This document shows, one piece after another, positions 40,482 through 51,388 of a stretch of DNA of 64,000 bases. Source of the stretch: Acanthamoeba castellanii str. Neff (taxonomy: Eukaryota; Discosea; Longamoebia; Acanthamoebidae); contig NW_004457442.1 of assembly GCF_000313135.1 (NCBI RefSeq), positions 1,871,859-1,935,858 of the forward strand, written 5' to 3'. Position numbers and translations under genes: made by a program. Position 1 is the first letter of the stretch; every line of letters starts with the position of its first letter. The notes beneath the pieces were generated by a model, which had not been told where the DNA came from, searched no databases, and was given only the letters and a program-made list of their open reading frames with translations.

Positions 40482-41864
40482 TTATTGGCCCCGAGTGTTG
40501 GGACGCGCCACTTGGCCCACGAAGACGGGGCAGTGGAGCAGGGCGTGGTAGATGGCGAACACGAACGGTCGGTCCACCACGAACTGCTCCTCCGATCTCG
40601 CTGCCTTTCGTTTGCGCCGCACCACGACGGCCGTCGCCGCAGCAGCCTCGGTGCCCTCTTCGTCCACTTTGATGAAGGTCTTGTGGATCACCTGGTCTAT
40701 CCGCAGCTCCTTCCTGCGTTGGCGAAGAGAGAAGTACGTGGTCAGTGGTTTGTGCCTGTGCGCCGGGGCGAGTGCGCGGTGTGTGCGGTACCCAGCGGCG
40801 TCGGTGGTGGTGAGGGCCGAGAAATCGGCGCTCATGCCGAAGGGGTCCGTCACCCCGAGGGACTGAAGCACGGAGGAGAGCTCGAACTCGGCGTTGATCT
40901 CAAACCGGGGCAGGGCCAGCTCCACCGGCTTCACGGAAAGCTGCTCGTACTGCCCCCTCAGTCCGACCAGAGACGCGTGAACGTTGAACAGGGCCTCGAC
41001 CGAGTTGTCGTGAGGCAGCAGTATGAGCATCCGCAGGTGGGAGTCCTTGTAGGGCAGGCTCACTGCGGCGTGGGTCTTGAAGCTGGCGTGGGCCAGGTTG
41101 GATGACTGTCGCATCATCTGCACCTGCAGATCACCACCGCCTCCGAGCGTATGGAACGGCGCGGCGTTGGTGTTCTGGTGCTTGAACTTGTGCTGCCACA
41201 CGGCCTTGAAGTGAATCGCGTTGGTCACGATCAGGCGAGTGTCGGGTGTAACAGAGCTGAAACCAACAGCAAGGTTGTAGTGAGCTAACCAATCTGATGT
41301 CAAGAACGAGTCAACTCGTACCCAGCCGCTAGGAGGTGGTTGATCTTGTGGTTGGTCTTCTCCGCCACCCATCCGTTGATCCGGGAGCGAACGGCGTCGC
41401 CCTGGGCGAAGTCCACGTTGCGCGCCTTGGCCACCAGCTCAGCCGCCCGTGCGACGAAGGCCGGGTCGATAGGAAGCTTCGAGTCAACCCACAGTGCGTT
41501 GGCCACCGCCAGCTGCGCCTCTCCGTCCCTCAATGCCTGCAGTGATCACAAAAGTGAGCTAAGGCCAACCCGGGTCGGTCTTGGTGGTGCGTAGTACCGC
41601 GGCGAGGGAGGCCATGTCGGCGTGGACTTGCTCCTGGCTCGCGTCAGGGCCATAGCCCACTGCCAGGCGGAGCTGGGCCGCGGTCTGCTCGGCGGCGCCC
41701 TCCAGCGCGAGAGCCAGGGCCAGTTGGACGCCGAGCGGAGAGATGAGAACGTCCTTGTCAACGTGGCAATTGTGCGGCACCAACTCGGACAGCAGGTTCG
41801 TCGTTAGCTTCAGGCCGGCGTCGCTGATCGCGGTTCCGGCGGCAGTGGAGGTGGACCTGTCCAT
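40482..41864 (-). CDS. serpin (serine protease inhibitor family), probably intracellular
   Basis: Four exons (41598-41864, 41322-41536, 40792-41256, 40482-40713), all joins in phase, about 392 residues, the normal serpin length. Serpin signatures: DVLISPLGVQLALALALEGA, VANALWVDSKL, NGWVAEKTNHKINHLL, TNAIHFKAVWQHKF, VSLPYKDSHLRMLILLP, LALPRFEINAEFELSSVLQS, the hinge VDEEGTEAAAATAVVV, and the C-terminal VDRPFVFAIYHALLHCPVFV. The hinge has the small residues needed for loop insertion, so it should be an inhibitory serpin. Counting P15 as the Gly of EEGTE, P1 and P1' fall in the run RRKRK, predicting inhibition of trypsin-like or proprotein-convertase-like proteases. No signal peptide at the start (MDRSTSTAAGTA), so cytosolic or unconventionally released. 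The ATG at 41864 is the only good start. Confidence 0.95.
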
Positions 41865-42169
41865 GTCTTTGCTGAGTAGTTGGAGTTGTTGAAAATGTAG
41901 TCGGTCGGGCTTATTTATTCCGCCGGGAAAGAAAAATGCACAAAATGTGCTTCGGTGATCCCGAAACGTGTTCGGGTGATGATTTCCCTTTTATTTTCTG
42001 CTCTGCCTAAATTGTGAAAGATTAAAAATATGGCCATATTTTCTTTCCCATTTCTCGGGGCAGGTTTGAATTTAGAAGCCTGCAAGATCGAGATCCCATC
42101 TCATTTGGGCGAGGCTTCTCCTGACACCCAAGCGATTTGGAAGGAGTAAAGGGTGTGGAACTAATAACG
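41865..42169. promoter_or_regulatory. divergent promoter between serpin and BRCT gene
   Basis: 305 bases between two start codons, AT-rich at 41910-42050. On the minus strand AATAAATAA around 41911-41919, about 50 bases upstream of the serpin ATG, is a possible TATA-like element. Confidence 0.5.
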
Positions 42170-45100
42170 ATGGAGTCCTCCGGCGCGACTAGAGAATTGG
42201 TAGCAGGCAAAAAGGACGCGACCGGGGCGGCGTCGTCATCTTCCCCCTCGCCATCATCAACGAACGTGTCTACATCGATTTCAGCCACGGCTGCTGCCAG
42301 TGCGAAGGAAGCTCAGGCAAAGTCATCGCCCTCCTCCAAATCCATTGTGCACCCGGCCGGGAAGGGGCAAGCTACCGTCAGCGGGATACTCAAGGGCTGC
42401 GAAGTGTTCATCAATCCCGCTCTCGACATCGAACAGATGGATCGGGTACGCAGCGCCGCATCCCTTTCCCTTTCCTTTTCCCCTTCCGCTACGCTCCTCA
42501 CTCGCAACCATCCCCACAAACTGTTTAACAGTATCGTAAGTTGGTACGTGAGCACGGCGGAGGAGTGCAGTACTACTTTGAGGTCAGCAAGACGACCCAC
42601 GTCATCACCGCCGATCTGGCCCACTTTGCCGACCTGCCCGCCGCCCGTGAAGCCGGCATCCTCCTCGTCACGGTACCGTCTCTCTGCCCGCGATCTGCCT
42701 TTCGTGTGATTCAGCCGTGTGTGTGTTTGTGTGTGTGTGTGGTGTCTTTATCATCCGGCGCGTCTCACGTTGATTCCCTTCAGCCCCTTTGGTTGGAGAA
42801 CTCGGTCACCTTCGGCGAACGGGAGGACGAGGAATTCTACTCGCCCGATCCCAGGAAGTTCTTCTCCGGCCTGTGCATTTGCTCCTCCCAGGTACGGCTC
42901 ACCTCGCCCTCCACTCGGCTCGCTACGTACTACGGCAGTCACAAACGGCTGGTTATTATTATTTCTTTATTTATGTCTTTATTTATCCCTTTTTTGGCGT
43001 GTGTACAACCGTGGTGTGATTGTAGATAGCCGCGGAGGAGCGGGACATGATGTTCGCCGGCGTGGTGGCCTTTGGTGGTCGCGTCTCTGCACGCCTTAAC
43101 AACAGATGCACGCACCTCATCATAAACAAACCAGCTGCGGGCGTACGTTGCTCCACCGCCCCCGTGACATCGTCCAGAACGCACCTCCTGATGCTCCATC
43201 TTGCTTGCTTCCGTCAAATGATTCACATTGACATTACAGGCCAAGTACGAATGGGCACGCAAGCACGGAGGAATCAAGATCGTGATGCCCAAGTGGTACA
43301 ACAACTCGCTCATGTACGTTCGCACTCACCCCCTTTCCGCACTTATGCGCCCACATAAACTAAGAACCAATTTACACCCCTACGCTCACGCCTCTGAACC
43401 CAGGTTTCGAAGGAGAGAGAAGGAGACAGAACACCTGGTGCCAGCTGAACAGGCGATCAAGAACTTGCCAGCGGCCGCTACCGCCACCGTCTCGCGCCAA
43501 GAGCAAGCTAAAAAGGAGGCCGAAGGCAACAAGAGGGGCGGAGAAAGGAAGCCAGCTGCCGACAAAATGGAGCGAGATGACAACGAGGGGGAGGCGGCGG
43601 AAGCGGAGGCGAAGGGCGATCAAGATGGCATGGAGATGATGAGCCAGTCCGAGGTCAGCCACTCGGCGAAGTGGACGAAGCCGCGGGAAGACCGGGAGGA
43701 CGAAGGCTCGGAGGAGAACGCCAACGAAAGCAAGGACGAGTTCAGCCTCATGCTGGACCACCTGCCGCGCAACAAACGCGCTCGTGACGAAGACGACGAA
43801 GGTGACGAGGAAGATAAGAAGCAGGCGAAGGTGCGGAAGACCACTGTCGAGAAGAAAAGCGACGGCGAAGGCGAAGACAAAGGCGAAGAAGAAGAGGAGG
43901 GCAAAGGGGATGGAGAGGCCGAGGAGGAGGATCTGGAGGCCGAGGCCGAAGAATGGCAAGAAGGGGCCACCACCACTACCACCGAGGGCAAGGTCCCCAC
44001 TCGGCCCGAGGACATGGAAGAGGAAATCAAGACCTATATCCGCAAGAACGGTATCGGCGCGTGCGCTTGTTTGTCGTGTGTGTGTCGTGTGTGTGTGTGT
44101 GTGTGTGTGTGTGGTTCGACATCTTCTCAATTCTTTCCTCCAACGCAGCGCACCGCGTAAGTGCGAGGGAGATCCGTCTCAAATTCAAGATGGGCCATCC
44201 GAGGGCGAAGCGTCTACTCAACGAGGTGATCCAGGAGATGAAGAAGGAGCTCAAGAAGCACGCCAAGAAGCGACAGTCCTCCAAAGACGACGAAAAGGCG
44301 TCGACGTCAGCCGACACGAAGGTGGAGTCCGGCAAGCAGGAGAAAGAGGCGCTGAAGAAGAAGACAGTGACCACGCCGAGCAAGGCGGCGACCGTGGCAG
44401 TGAAGGAGGACGTCGGGCCGAAGGTGCCGAAGGATCAGCTGATGAAGGGCATGTGCGTCTTGCTCGTCGATCTCCCGACGTCGCGCTACCGCGACGCCAT
44501 GGAGGCCGTGCGTGAGATGGGCGGCACCACCCACCGCGGCCTAGCCGACGCGTGCAAGATCGAAGGTGTGCAGTGGAGCAAGGCCGCCGCGACCAACATC
44601 ACCCACGTCCTCTACCTGCAGTCCAAGCCCGCCATCGACGCTCTGGTATGTCCGCACATGCATCGATGATCGATCACACACCACAAATCAGAGAGAGAGA
44701 TGAGTGTCGTATGTCGTTTATCTCAACTCATGCTCAACCGTACACTGCAGAGGAAGAAGATGGCGCTCCATGGGCTCGCCGACGTGCAGGAGGTGTCGAT
44801 CGAGTGGATTCAGTGGTGCGATGTCCACGTCCGCCTGTTCCCGCCGGCGATCTCGCCGCTGTTCCAACCGTTGCCGCACAACCCCGTACCAGGCATGGAC
44901 GAGCTGGTACCAGTCATCCCCCTCTCCTCCTCTCCCTCTTCATTTGAGCTGCGATTGTCCATCGTTCGGCCATGGCTCACCGAATGATGTGACAGATCAT
45001 TTCGCAATCGAACACGCGAGGGTGGGAGCGGGAAGAGATCGTGGCGCTGATCTCGAAGATGGGTGCCAAGTACAACCGCAGCATGCCGAACGAGCCCAAC

Positions 45101-46976
45101 GTCATCCTCGTCATTGCGACGTATGTAACGTGATACCCCCCCACCCGTTAGATGAGCGCATGGCGCTCACCACCACTCGTATCAAACGCATCAGAGCTGA
45201 CGCGGGCGCGGCCAAGAGTGAAAAGGTGGTCATGGCCAAGGAGTGGGGCGTACCGATCGTCACCAAGGTACACCGCCACACGCCGCATGCGCCTAAATCG
45301 AGAAATGCGCCGTGCGCGGTGGGCTAAAGGCGACTGTTGCTGGTGGCGCTCAATAGGAGTGGCTCTACGATTGCGCGCGTAAATGGCGCCGCATCGACCC
45401 AGCAGCCGAGGGCTACGTAGTCTCGCTGGAGGGCCTCGAAGAAGGCGGCAAAGAGGCGGCCTCCAAGCCTGAGTCCGCCACCAGCGCAGGTACTTGGCAC
45501 AACACGACACACACGACACACACGACACACCATCCAGACACCCTGTGGTCTAACCCTTGTGCGAACAGAAGGGAAGAACATGGACAAGGACAAGAAAAAG
45601 AGCAAGAACGAGGACGAGAAGGAGAAGAAGGGAGGGAAGAGCGGTAGCATCAAGGAACGGCGGGAGGGAGCCGGCGAGGAAGAGCTCGAAGAAGATGAGG
45701 AGCACGACGACCGTAAGGGCGATGACAAGGACGAGTACGAGGAAAAGAGCCGCGGCAGCGGTAGCAAGAAAGCAGCGTCGCGCACCGTGTCCACCACGAA
45801 GCGCTGCATCCAGTGCGGGGCCACAAAGACGCCGTGCTGGCGCAAGGGGGCCGACGGCGAGCGGTCGCTGTGCAACGCCTGCGGGCTCAAGTTCTCAGCC
45901 GAGCTGCGACGCAGGTCCAACAAGCACGACACGCGCAAGCGCAAGCACGACGGCGGCGCGCTGGACGACCTGGACGACGACGACGACATTGACGACCTCC
46001 GTGCGCGAGCCAGCAAGCGACGCAGCCTGACGGCGAGCGGCGGCGGAACTGCGATGGACGATGGCGATGAGGACAGCCTCGATACCGTGCAGCGGCGGGT
46101 GCGGCGGATGATGGCCTCGCAGGACGCCAAGGGCCGCTACCACTTCGCCTTCTCCTGCCTCTCCAAGCCAGTCACCGCCCAGCTCAAGCGGATCGTCACC
46201 AAGCTCGGCGGCACCTACAGCGAATTGTGGGAGCCCGGTGTCACCACGCATCTCGTCCTGGTACGCCCTCTCCTCCCCTCTTCTTTGTGTCACACGCACG
46301 CAATGCGACCTACGTTCGTGTTGAGCTGACAGCCGGCTGGGTGCAGGGCACGCTCCGTCGCACGGAGAAGATGTTGTGCGCGTGCGCCTCTGGAAGCTGG
46401 GTCCTTCAGCCCTCCTACCTGTACGCCCCAATTCTCTTCGATTGAGTGGGCGATATCGCCACGACGTACACCTCACTATCGGCGCCGATGTGGATCGATA
46501 GGATGAAGTCGGATAAGAAGGGCCGATTCCTGCGCGAGGAAGAGCACGAGTGGTACGACGAAGAGTGGGACGACGAGCAGGAGAAGCGGATCTGGGCTGC
46601 CTGCATGCGTCGCCACCGGCTGAACCTGCTCGAGTACGGCTCGCCGTCCTCCTCTTATACGCCGCCCTCGTCCCTCCTCCTGAGGACTGACAGTCAGTCA
46701 CATTGCAATTCCTCGCAATGGCAGAACGGGCAAGCGCGCGTTCGAAGGCTGGGAGTTCCACCTCGTGGGTGACACCGAGCCCACGCCCGACATCATGGCC
46801 AAGATCATCGAGTCAGGTACCTGCATCTTATCTATACTGGCGTCTCTGCCTCGGTCCACACTATTATTAGTATTGACCTGTGAATGGCGCAGGTGGCGGC
46901 AAGCTGATATCTACGCGGTCTCTCGTAAAGATCAAGAAGCACAAGGTAAAGCACACACACAACATAACACAACACG

Positions 46977-47037
<61 letters not shown>

Positions 47038-47310
47038 ATACACACCATTCGCCTGTGTGCTAAATAGAAGGATTTGCAGGCGCATCGGTATGGTCTGGTG
47101 GGCGCCAACGCCGAGAAGAAGGCGGTGCGTAGGCTGACCGAGGTGGGTCTTCCGTGCGTTGACTCAATCTACCTCGCCACCTTCCTGTGCGACCGCCATG
47201 CGCCTGCCGTGGTACTTTCTTCCTCCGCTTGCGTGTGCGTGAGCAGTGGGGCTCGTGCGGTGTGTCTCACGAACGTGCTTTCGTAACTGCAGGAGGATTT
47301 CTACATCTGA
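42170..47310 (+). CDS. multi-BRCT repeat protein with an internal GATA-type zinc finger
   Basis: Probably a nuclear DNA-damage or chromatin scaffold. About 15 exons. BRCT-like modules by eye: (1) 42390-42800, KLVREHGGGVQYYFE then HVITADL; (2) 42870-43315, VVAFGGRVSARLNNRCTHLI then GGIKIVMPKWYNNSL; (3) 44440-44870, MCVLLVDLP then THVLYLQSKPAIDAL then VSIEWIQWCDV; (4) 44995-45420, IVALISKMGAKYNRSM then WGVPIVTK|EWLYDCARKW; (5) 46130-46430, FAFSCLSKPVTAQLKRIV, KLGGTYSELWEPGVTTHLVL, ACASGSWVLQPSYL; (6) 46730-47310, GWEFHLVGDTEPTPDIMAKI, GGGKLISTRSL, VDSIYLATFLCD. Between 4 and 5 is a GATA finger (45802-45897): CIQCGATKTPCWRKG then LCNACGLKFSAEL. Highly charged Glu/Lys linkers separate modules. 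The ATG at 42170 is preferred over an upstream TTG. TopBP1/PAXIP1-like in kind, not clear orthology. Confidence 0.88.
44086..44113. repeat. (GT)n tract in an intron
   Basis: About 13 GT dinucleotides following CGTGTGTGTCGT in an intron of the BRCT gene. Confidence 0.85.
46977..47035. repeat. (CA)n microsatellite in an intron
   Basis: About 27 CA dinucleotides in the last-but-one large intron of the BRCT gene. Confidence 0.95.
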
Positions 47311-48901
47311 GCTGACCACCCAGAAGAAACCCCAGTCAACCACCCATGTGCACAACAACCTTCTACTACATTCCAAGAAACTCACCTCTATCCTATCGTA
47401 CACAGCACACAGCATTAGGAAAAAAAGGGCAATCCTGTTTACTACAGGCTCGCTCGACGCATCCGCGGGTGCTTCTGGTGTGTTCTCCTCGTTTTCCCTT
47501 TGCTCCGCTGGCTCGTTCTTCTCTTCCTGCTCTTCTTCCTCGTTCCCTCTCGTCGTCGTCTCTTCTTCGTTCTTTGCGCCGTCTGGCCGGCGAGCCGTCG
47601 GCGTGAGTGTCGAGCTCGTCCACAGGCGGCCGCTGCTGGTCAGGCCAGCGTCGCCTCGACCGCCGCCTCCGCTCGCGGCTTCGCAGCTCTCGGCCCGCAT
47701 CCGACGACGTTCCTCGCGGGCGACGCGCGCCACGCTGAGCTTCATGGCCTCGAGCCACTTGCCCGTGGCGAAGTACGCCTCGGCGAAGAGGTAGTACTTG
47801 CGGACCACCTGCTTACGCGGCGACACGGCGCCGCCGCTTCCGCGTGTGGCCTCCCTGCACGTGATCACGAGACACGTTCGCACTGCGGCGGCGGCGAGGG
47901 GCGGCAGTCAGCTTCAGCTTGGCGGAGGAGTGAGCGCAACACCAAGGTACGCGCGCGCGCGTACTCTCAAACTCGGGGTTGGTGTAGCGCTCCTCGAGGG
48001 ACAGCTTGGCGTTCAACAGGTCGATCTTGCCCAGCAGCTTGGTCTGTCACGAACAACAACATCAGCAGCAAGCTCCATCATCGCCATCACATCAACGAGG
48101 ACGGTGCGTGGCGTACACTGTCGGCAGCGCGGTAGAAGAGCTTGGCGTTCTTGAGGATGAACCACCGCTGCTTCCACGTCTTCCACTGCCCGCCTGCACC
48201 AACGAGAGAGGCCACCGCGTCAGCACGGCCACCACCCTTTTAGGGGCTGCCAAGGGGAAGAGGAAGGTACCCTCCTTGAAGAGAAGACCGTCCCTCTCGG
48301 CCGGGCCTTCAGCATCGGCGGGGTCGAGCAGGGCACCCTCCTGCTCGGCGGCCGGTTCGGCGCTGACCAGCTTGAAGATGTTGGCCAGCGAGTGGGTCCG
48401 CAGACGGCCCACCAGCGTCGGCCGCCGCTCCCTTTGCTCGGCCGCAGCGGTTCCGCTCGCCTTCTTTTCGTCGCTTTCGTTATTTGTTGTTCTAGTTCCG
48501 TCCGCGGTCCGCAGCGTCACCTTCTTTTTCTGCTTCGTTCTTTTGGCGCCAGCCCCCTTAACTCGTGGTTCATCTTCCGCGCTCGCCTTCTTCTCCTCGT
48601 TTTCCCCTTCCCTCGCGTTGTCGGTCTCAATAGTACCCGACCCAGCACGCAGCGGCGAAGAGTACCCGGCCTGTGTTCCTTCTTCCTCGCTGTTACCTTC
48701 ACCTTTGTCGTTCACCGTATCTTCCTTCTCCGCTCGCGTGGCTTCAGTGTCCTCCTTCTCCCTCTTCGCGTCGCGGCCTTCGGCTGCAGGGTCGGTGGCC
48801 ACCGGTTCGCCTTCATCAACTTTGGCCTCAGGTTTCTGCTGTTGTTGGTTCGTATTGTTGGAGGAGAACAGAGCCGTGAGCTTGCGCACCAGCGAGGTCA
48901 T
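47164..48901 (-). CDS. PH-domain protein with long charged N-terminus
   Basis: Minus strand. The first exon from the ATG at 48901 (MTSLVRKLTALFSSNN) encodes about 210 residues rich in Glu, Lys, Ala and Asp. A PH domain then spans four exons: RDGLLFKEG joined to GGQWKTWKQRWFILKNAKLF and YRAAD (about 48120-48290), TKLLGKIDLLNAKLSLEERY (47990-48045), VRTCLVITCREATRGSG, VVRKYYLFAEAYFATGKWLE and AMKLSVARVAREERRR (about 47700-47883). The WLEAMK helix is the conserved C-terminal PH helix with its Trp. After it comes a Glu/Asn-rich tail. The 3' end is uncertain: reading straight through gives hydrophobic sequence to a stop at 47164, overlapping the last BRCT-gene exon on the other strand; a splice site near 47444 (CCT|GTAGTA) may end it earlier. 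Likely a membrane-recruited adaptor; ligand not predictable. Confidence 0.78.
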
Positions 48902-49315
48902 CTTCTGTTCTCTTCTCCTCTGCCGCGGGTGGGGTTGAGGGAACAACTGGGCCAGTCAGCTTGGGGACAACGCACGCTACGTCTGTTTGTGCGCCGTACC
49001 ATTTGCGTGCGGAGTTGTGTGTAATTTCATTCCACGATCTCCTTCACTATTGGCCCTTGCTCTCTTTAAATCGGTCTTGTGTGTGGAGTTGGCGTCAGAC
49101 GCAGCGGCCAGCGACTCTCCCGACATTGGGGACAAAGAGTGACTCTGGCCGAGACGGTCACCGGTGGACACACCACCGGGGAGCCTGCAGCGGACTGCTT
49201 CGTAATTGTTGTGGGCACGCGGTGGTGTTCGTCACCAGAGGGAAAAAAGAAGTAAAATAAAAGTGAAAAAATTAAGAAAAATAGAGAGAAAAAACAACGA
49301 CTAGTGTGGAGAAGG
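48902..49315. promoter_or_regulatory. divergent spacer between PH-domain gene and enoyl-CoA isomerase gene
   Basis: About 410 bases. Directly upstream of the isomerase ATG is a run of A-rich sequence (49238-49305: AAAAAAGAAGTAAAATAAAA and similar), unusual for this GC-rich window and probably the core promoter or leader. Confidence 0.5.
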
Positions 49316-50920
49316 ATGGGGTTCACGGCGATTACGACGGAGGTGAAGGAAGGCGTGCTCATCCTGCGACTGAACAGGCCCTCGCGCAAGAATGCTTTCA
49401 ATCACGAGCAGTACGAGGAATGCATCGTCGCCCTGGCCCAAGCCGCAAAGGATGAAAACGTTCGCGCTGTGGTATGGCCATCCTCTCTCAATACTACGCA
49501 CATAATCGGTTTTCCGTTCCCCCCCTCTGCAATTCCTCAAATCAATCTCTTCCGGGCACAGCTGTTTACGGGTGCGGGCGACTACTTCAGCAGCGGCAAC
49601 GACCTCGCCAACTTCCTGCGCGCCGACTCCACCGACACCACACCGGCCAAGGGTTCGTAGGCTCTCACACCTCTTCCTCCGCTCCTTCACCACTTCCTTC
49701 CATGTGTGGCACTGCGCCCTGTGAGAGCTCACTCTCCCTCTCGGCGGGCCGTCTCCACAGACCTCCTGACGCGCTTCGTGAACGCGTTCATCCTCTTCCC
49801 CAAGCCGATCGTTGCCGCGGTCAACGGTCCCGCCGTGGGTACGTGCGCGCACTCTCCCTCTCCTCTGGCTTCTCGTGGCGCGTGCGCTGACAATGAAGTC
49901 TCGGCCTGCCAGGCATCGCCGCCACGATTCTGGGGCACTGCGACCTCGTCTACGGCTCTGAAACGTGCGTTTGTGTGACGCGCTGGCCGCGCTGGTCGTG
50001 ATGCCCTGGTGGTGGGTAGGTGGGTGGGTGGTGGTCGTGGTGGTGGTGGTTGGTCTGACAAAGAAGTGTGAAAATGGCGCGCAGATGCTCGCTGCACACG
50101 CCGTTCATGCAGCTGGCGCAGAGTCCCGAGGCCTGCTCGTCTCTCCTTTTCCCCGAATCGATGGGCGCCCTCAAGGTACAATCGCGCACGCACGACCGCA
50201 CACACCGCCGGGTTGCATGCCCCTCCCCCCCGCTTACATCTGCCTCGTCGGCACACACCAGGCCAACGAGATGCTGCTCCTGGGCAAAAAGTTCTCCGCC
50301 CGTGAGGCGCTCAAGGCCAACCTCCTCAACGAGGTCTTCACCGAGAAGGGCGACCAGTTTACCGAAAAGGTTGCACTTCCCACTGTGACCACCCACCACC
50401 CACCCACCACCACAGGGCATCGACTCACGCACATGAGCAGGTCTTCGCCATCGCACGCCAGCTCGCATCGTATCCTCCCGAGGCCGTGCAGCTGTCCAAG
50501 CGGGTACCCCAATTTCCCTCTTCTTGTTGTTCTTCCAGAGGGGCATTGCGAGCGTGCTGGCCTGCGCACTCACTCGCGCGAAACATGGCGTTGTCTTATC
50601 TTCCAGTTGATCCGCAACAACCGGCGCCTCGCCCTGCTCGATGCCGTCAACAAGGAGGAGGTCGAACTGCTTGGCGAACGGTTCGTCTTCTCCTTCCCTT
50701 CCCTTCCCTTTCCCTCTTTCCAGTCTTGGTCGAGCCTCGCATCTCATCTGGTGTGTGTCGTGTGTGTCGTGTGTGTCGTGTGTGTCGTGTGTGTCGTGTG
50801 TATGTGTGTGTGTGTGTCTTGTGTCGTGTGGTATGTGGGTCGGTGCACAGGTGGGTGTCGGCCGAGTGTATCCAGGCCGTCATGAACTTCATGTCCCGTC
50901 GACAGAAGGCCAGCCTCTGA
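49316..50920 (+). CDS. delta3,delta2-enoyl-CoA isomerase (crotonase superfamily, ECI2-like)
   Basis: Moves 3-enoyl-CoA double bonds to the trans-2 position so unsaturated fatty acids can enter beta-oxidation, in mitochondria or peroxisomes. About nine exons from MGFTAITTEVKEGVLILRLN. Crotonase motifs: LNRPSRKNAFNHEQY, LFTGAGDYFSSGNDLANF (oxyanion-hole strand, with the SSGND typical of ECI2), FPKPIVAAVNGPAVG|IAATIL (second oxyanion-hole Gly), CDLVYGSE, SLHTPFMQLAQSPEACSSLL (Glu in SPE is the expected catalytic acid/base), ANEMLLLGKKFSAREALKAN, LLNEVF, and ECIQAVMNFMSRRQKASL at the end. The acyl-CoA-binding domain of animal ECI2 is absent and there is no obvious mitochondrial presequence. The C-terminal ASL is only a poor match to a PTS1 signal. 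The ATG at 49316 is preferred to an upstream GTG. Confidence 0.93.
50753..50801. repeat. 9-base tandem repeat (GTGTGTCGT)n in the last intron of the isomerase gene
   Basis: About five copies followed by (GT)n, immediately upstream of the final coding exon. Confidence 0.9.
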
Positions 50921-51388
50921 TGGGGCGTGACTTGTGTGCCAAAAGACATACCACCCCAGGTCAGGTGTGTCGCTGGATATGGAAATTGATCAGGGCTCTA
51001 AGGCCTTTAGAGCTTCTGTACAACACCCCAACATGTTGTTTGATAGGTCAAGTGGTGAACGTTGTTGTTTGTGGAAGGTGGCCAGCCCACGAGAGGTTCG
51101 TGTGGGCCTTTTGGGCGGAGAACAGGACAGCAGGGTCCCAGCGAATGGGGACCACAGGACCAACACAACAACGGTAATGAAGCCGCAATAAACGCAAAAT
51201 AATAAACGAAAGGGCTGTGTGTGGAGAACGCCTGTGGAGGAAAGAAGAGAAGCCAAGAAGGGAAGAGATTCTCTCGACTCATACGAAAGCAAAGGTTGCA
51301 AGGGGTTGCCGCTCGATCGAGAATTAAAAATCAATACATTATTCTTTTTAATTTGTAGAACGGAAATTGGGTTCCCCTCGGTTCGGCG
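50921..51388. other. intergenic region before the RasGEF gene
   Basis: Holds the 3' UTR of the isomerase (a polyadenylation-like AATAAA context near 51185-51205) and the RasGEF promoter/leader. AT-rich at 51320-51360. No gene seen. Confidence 0.5.
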
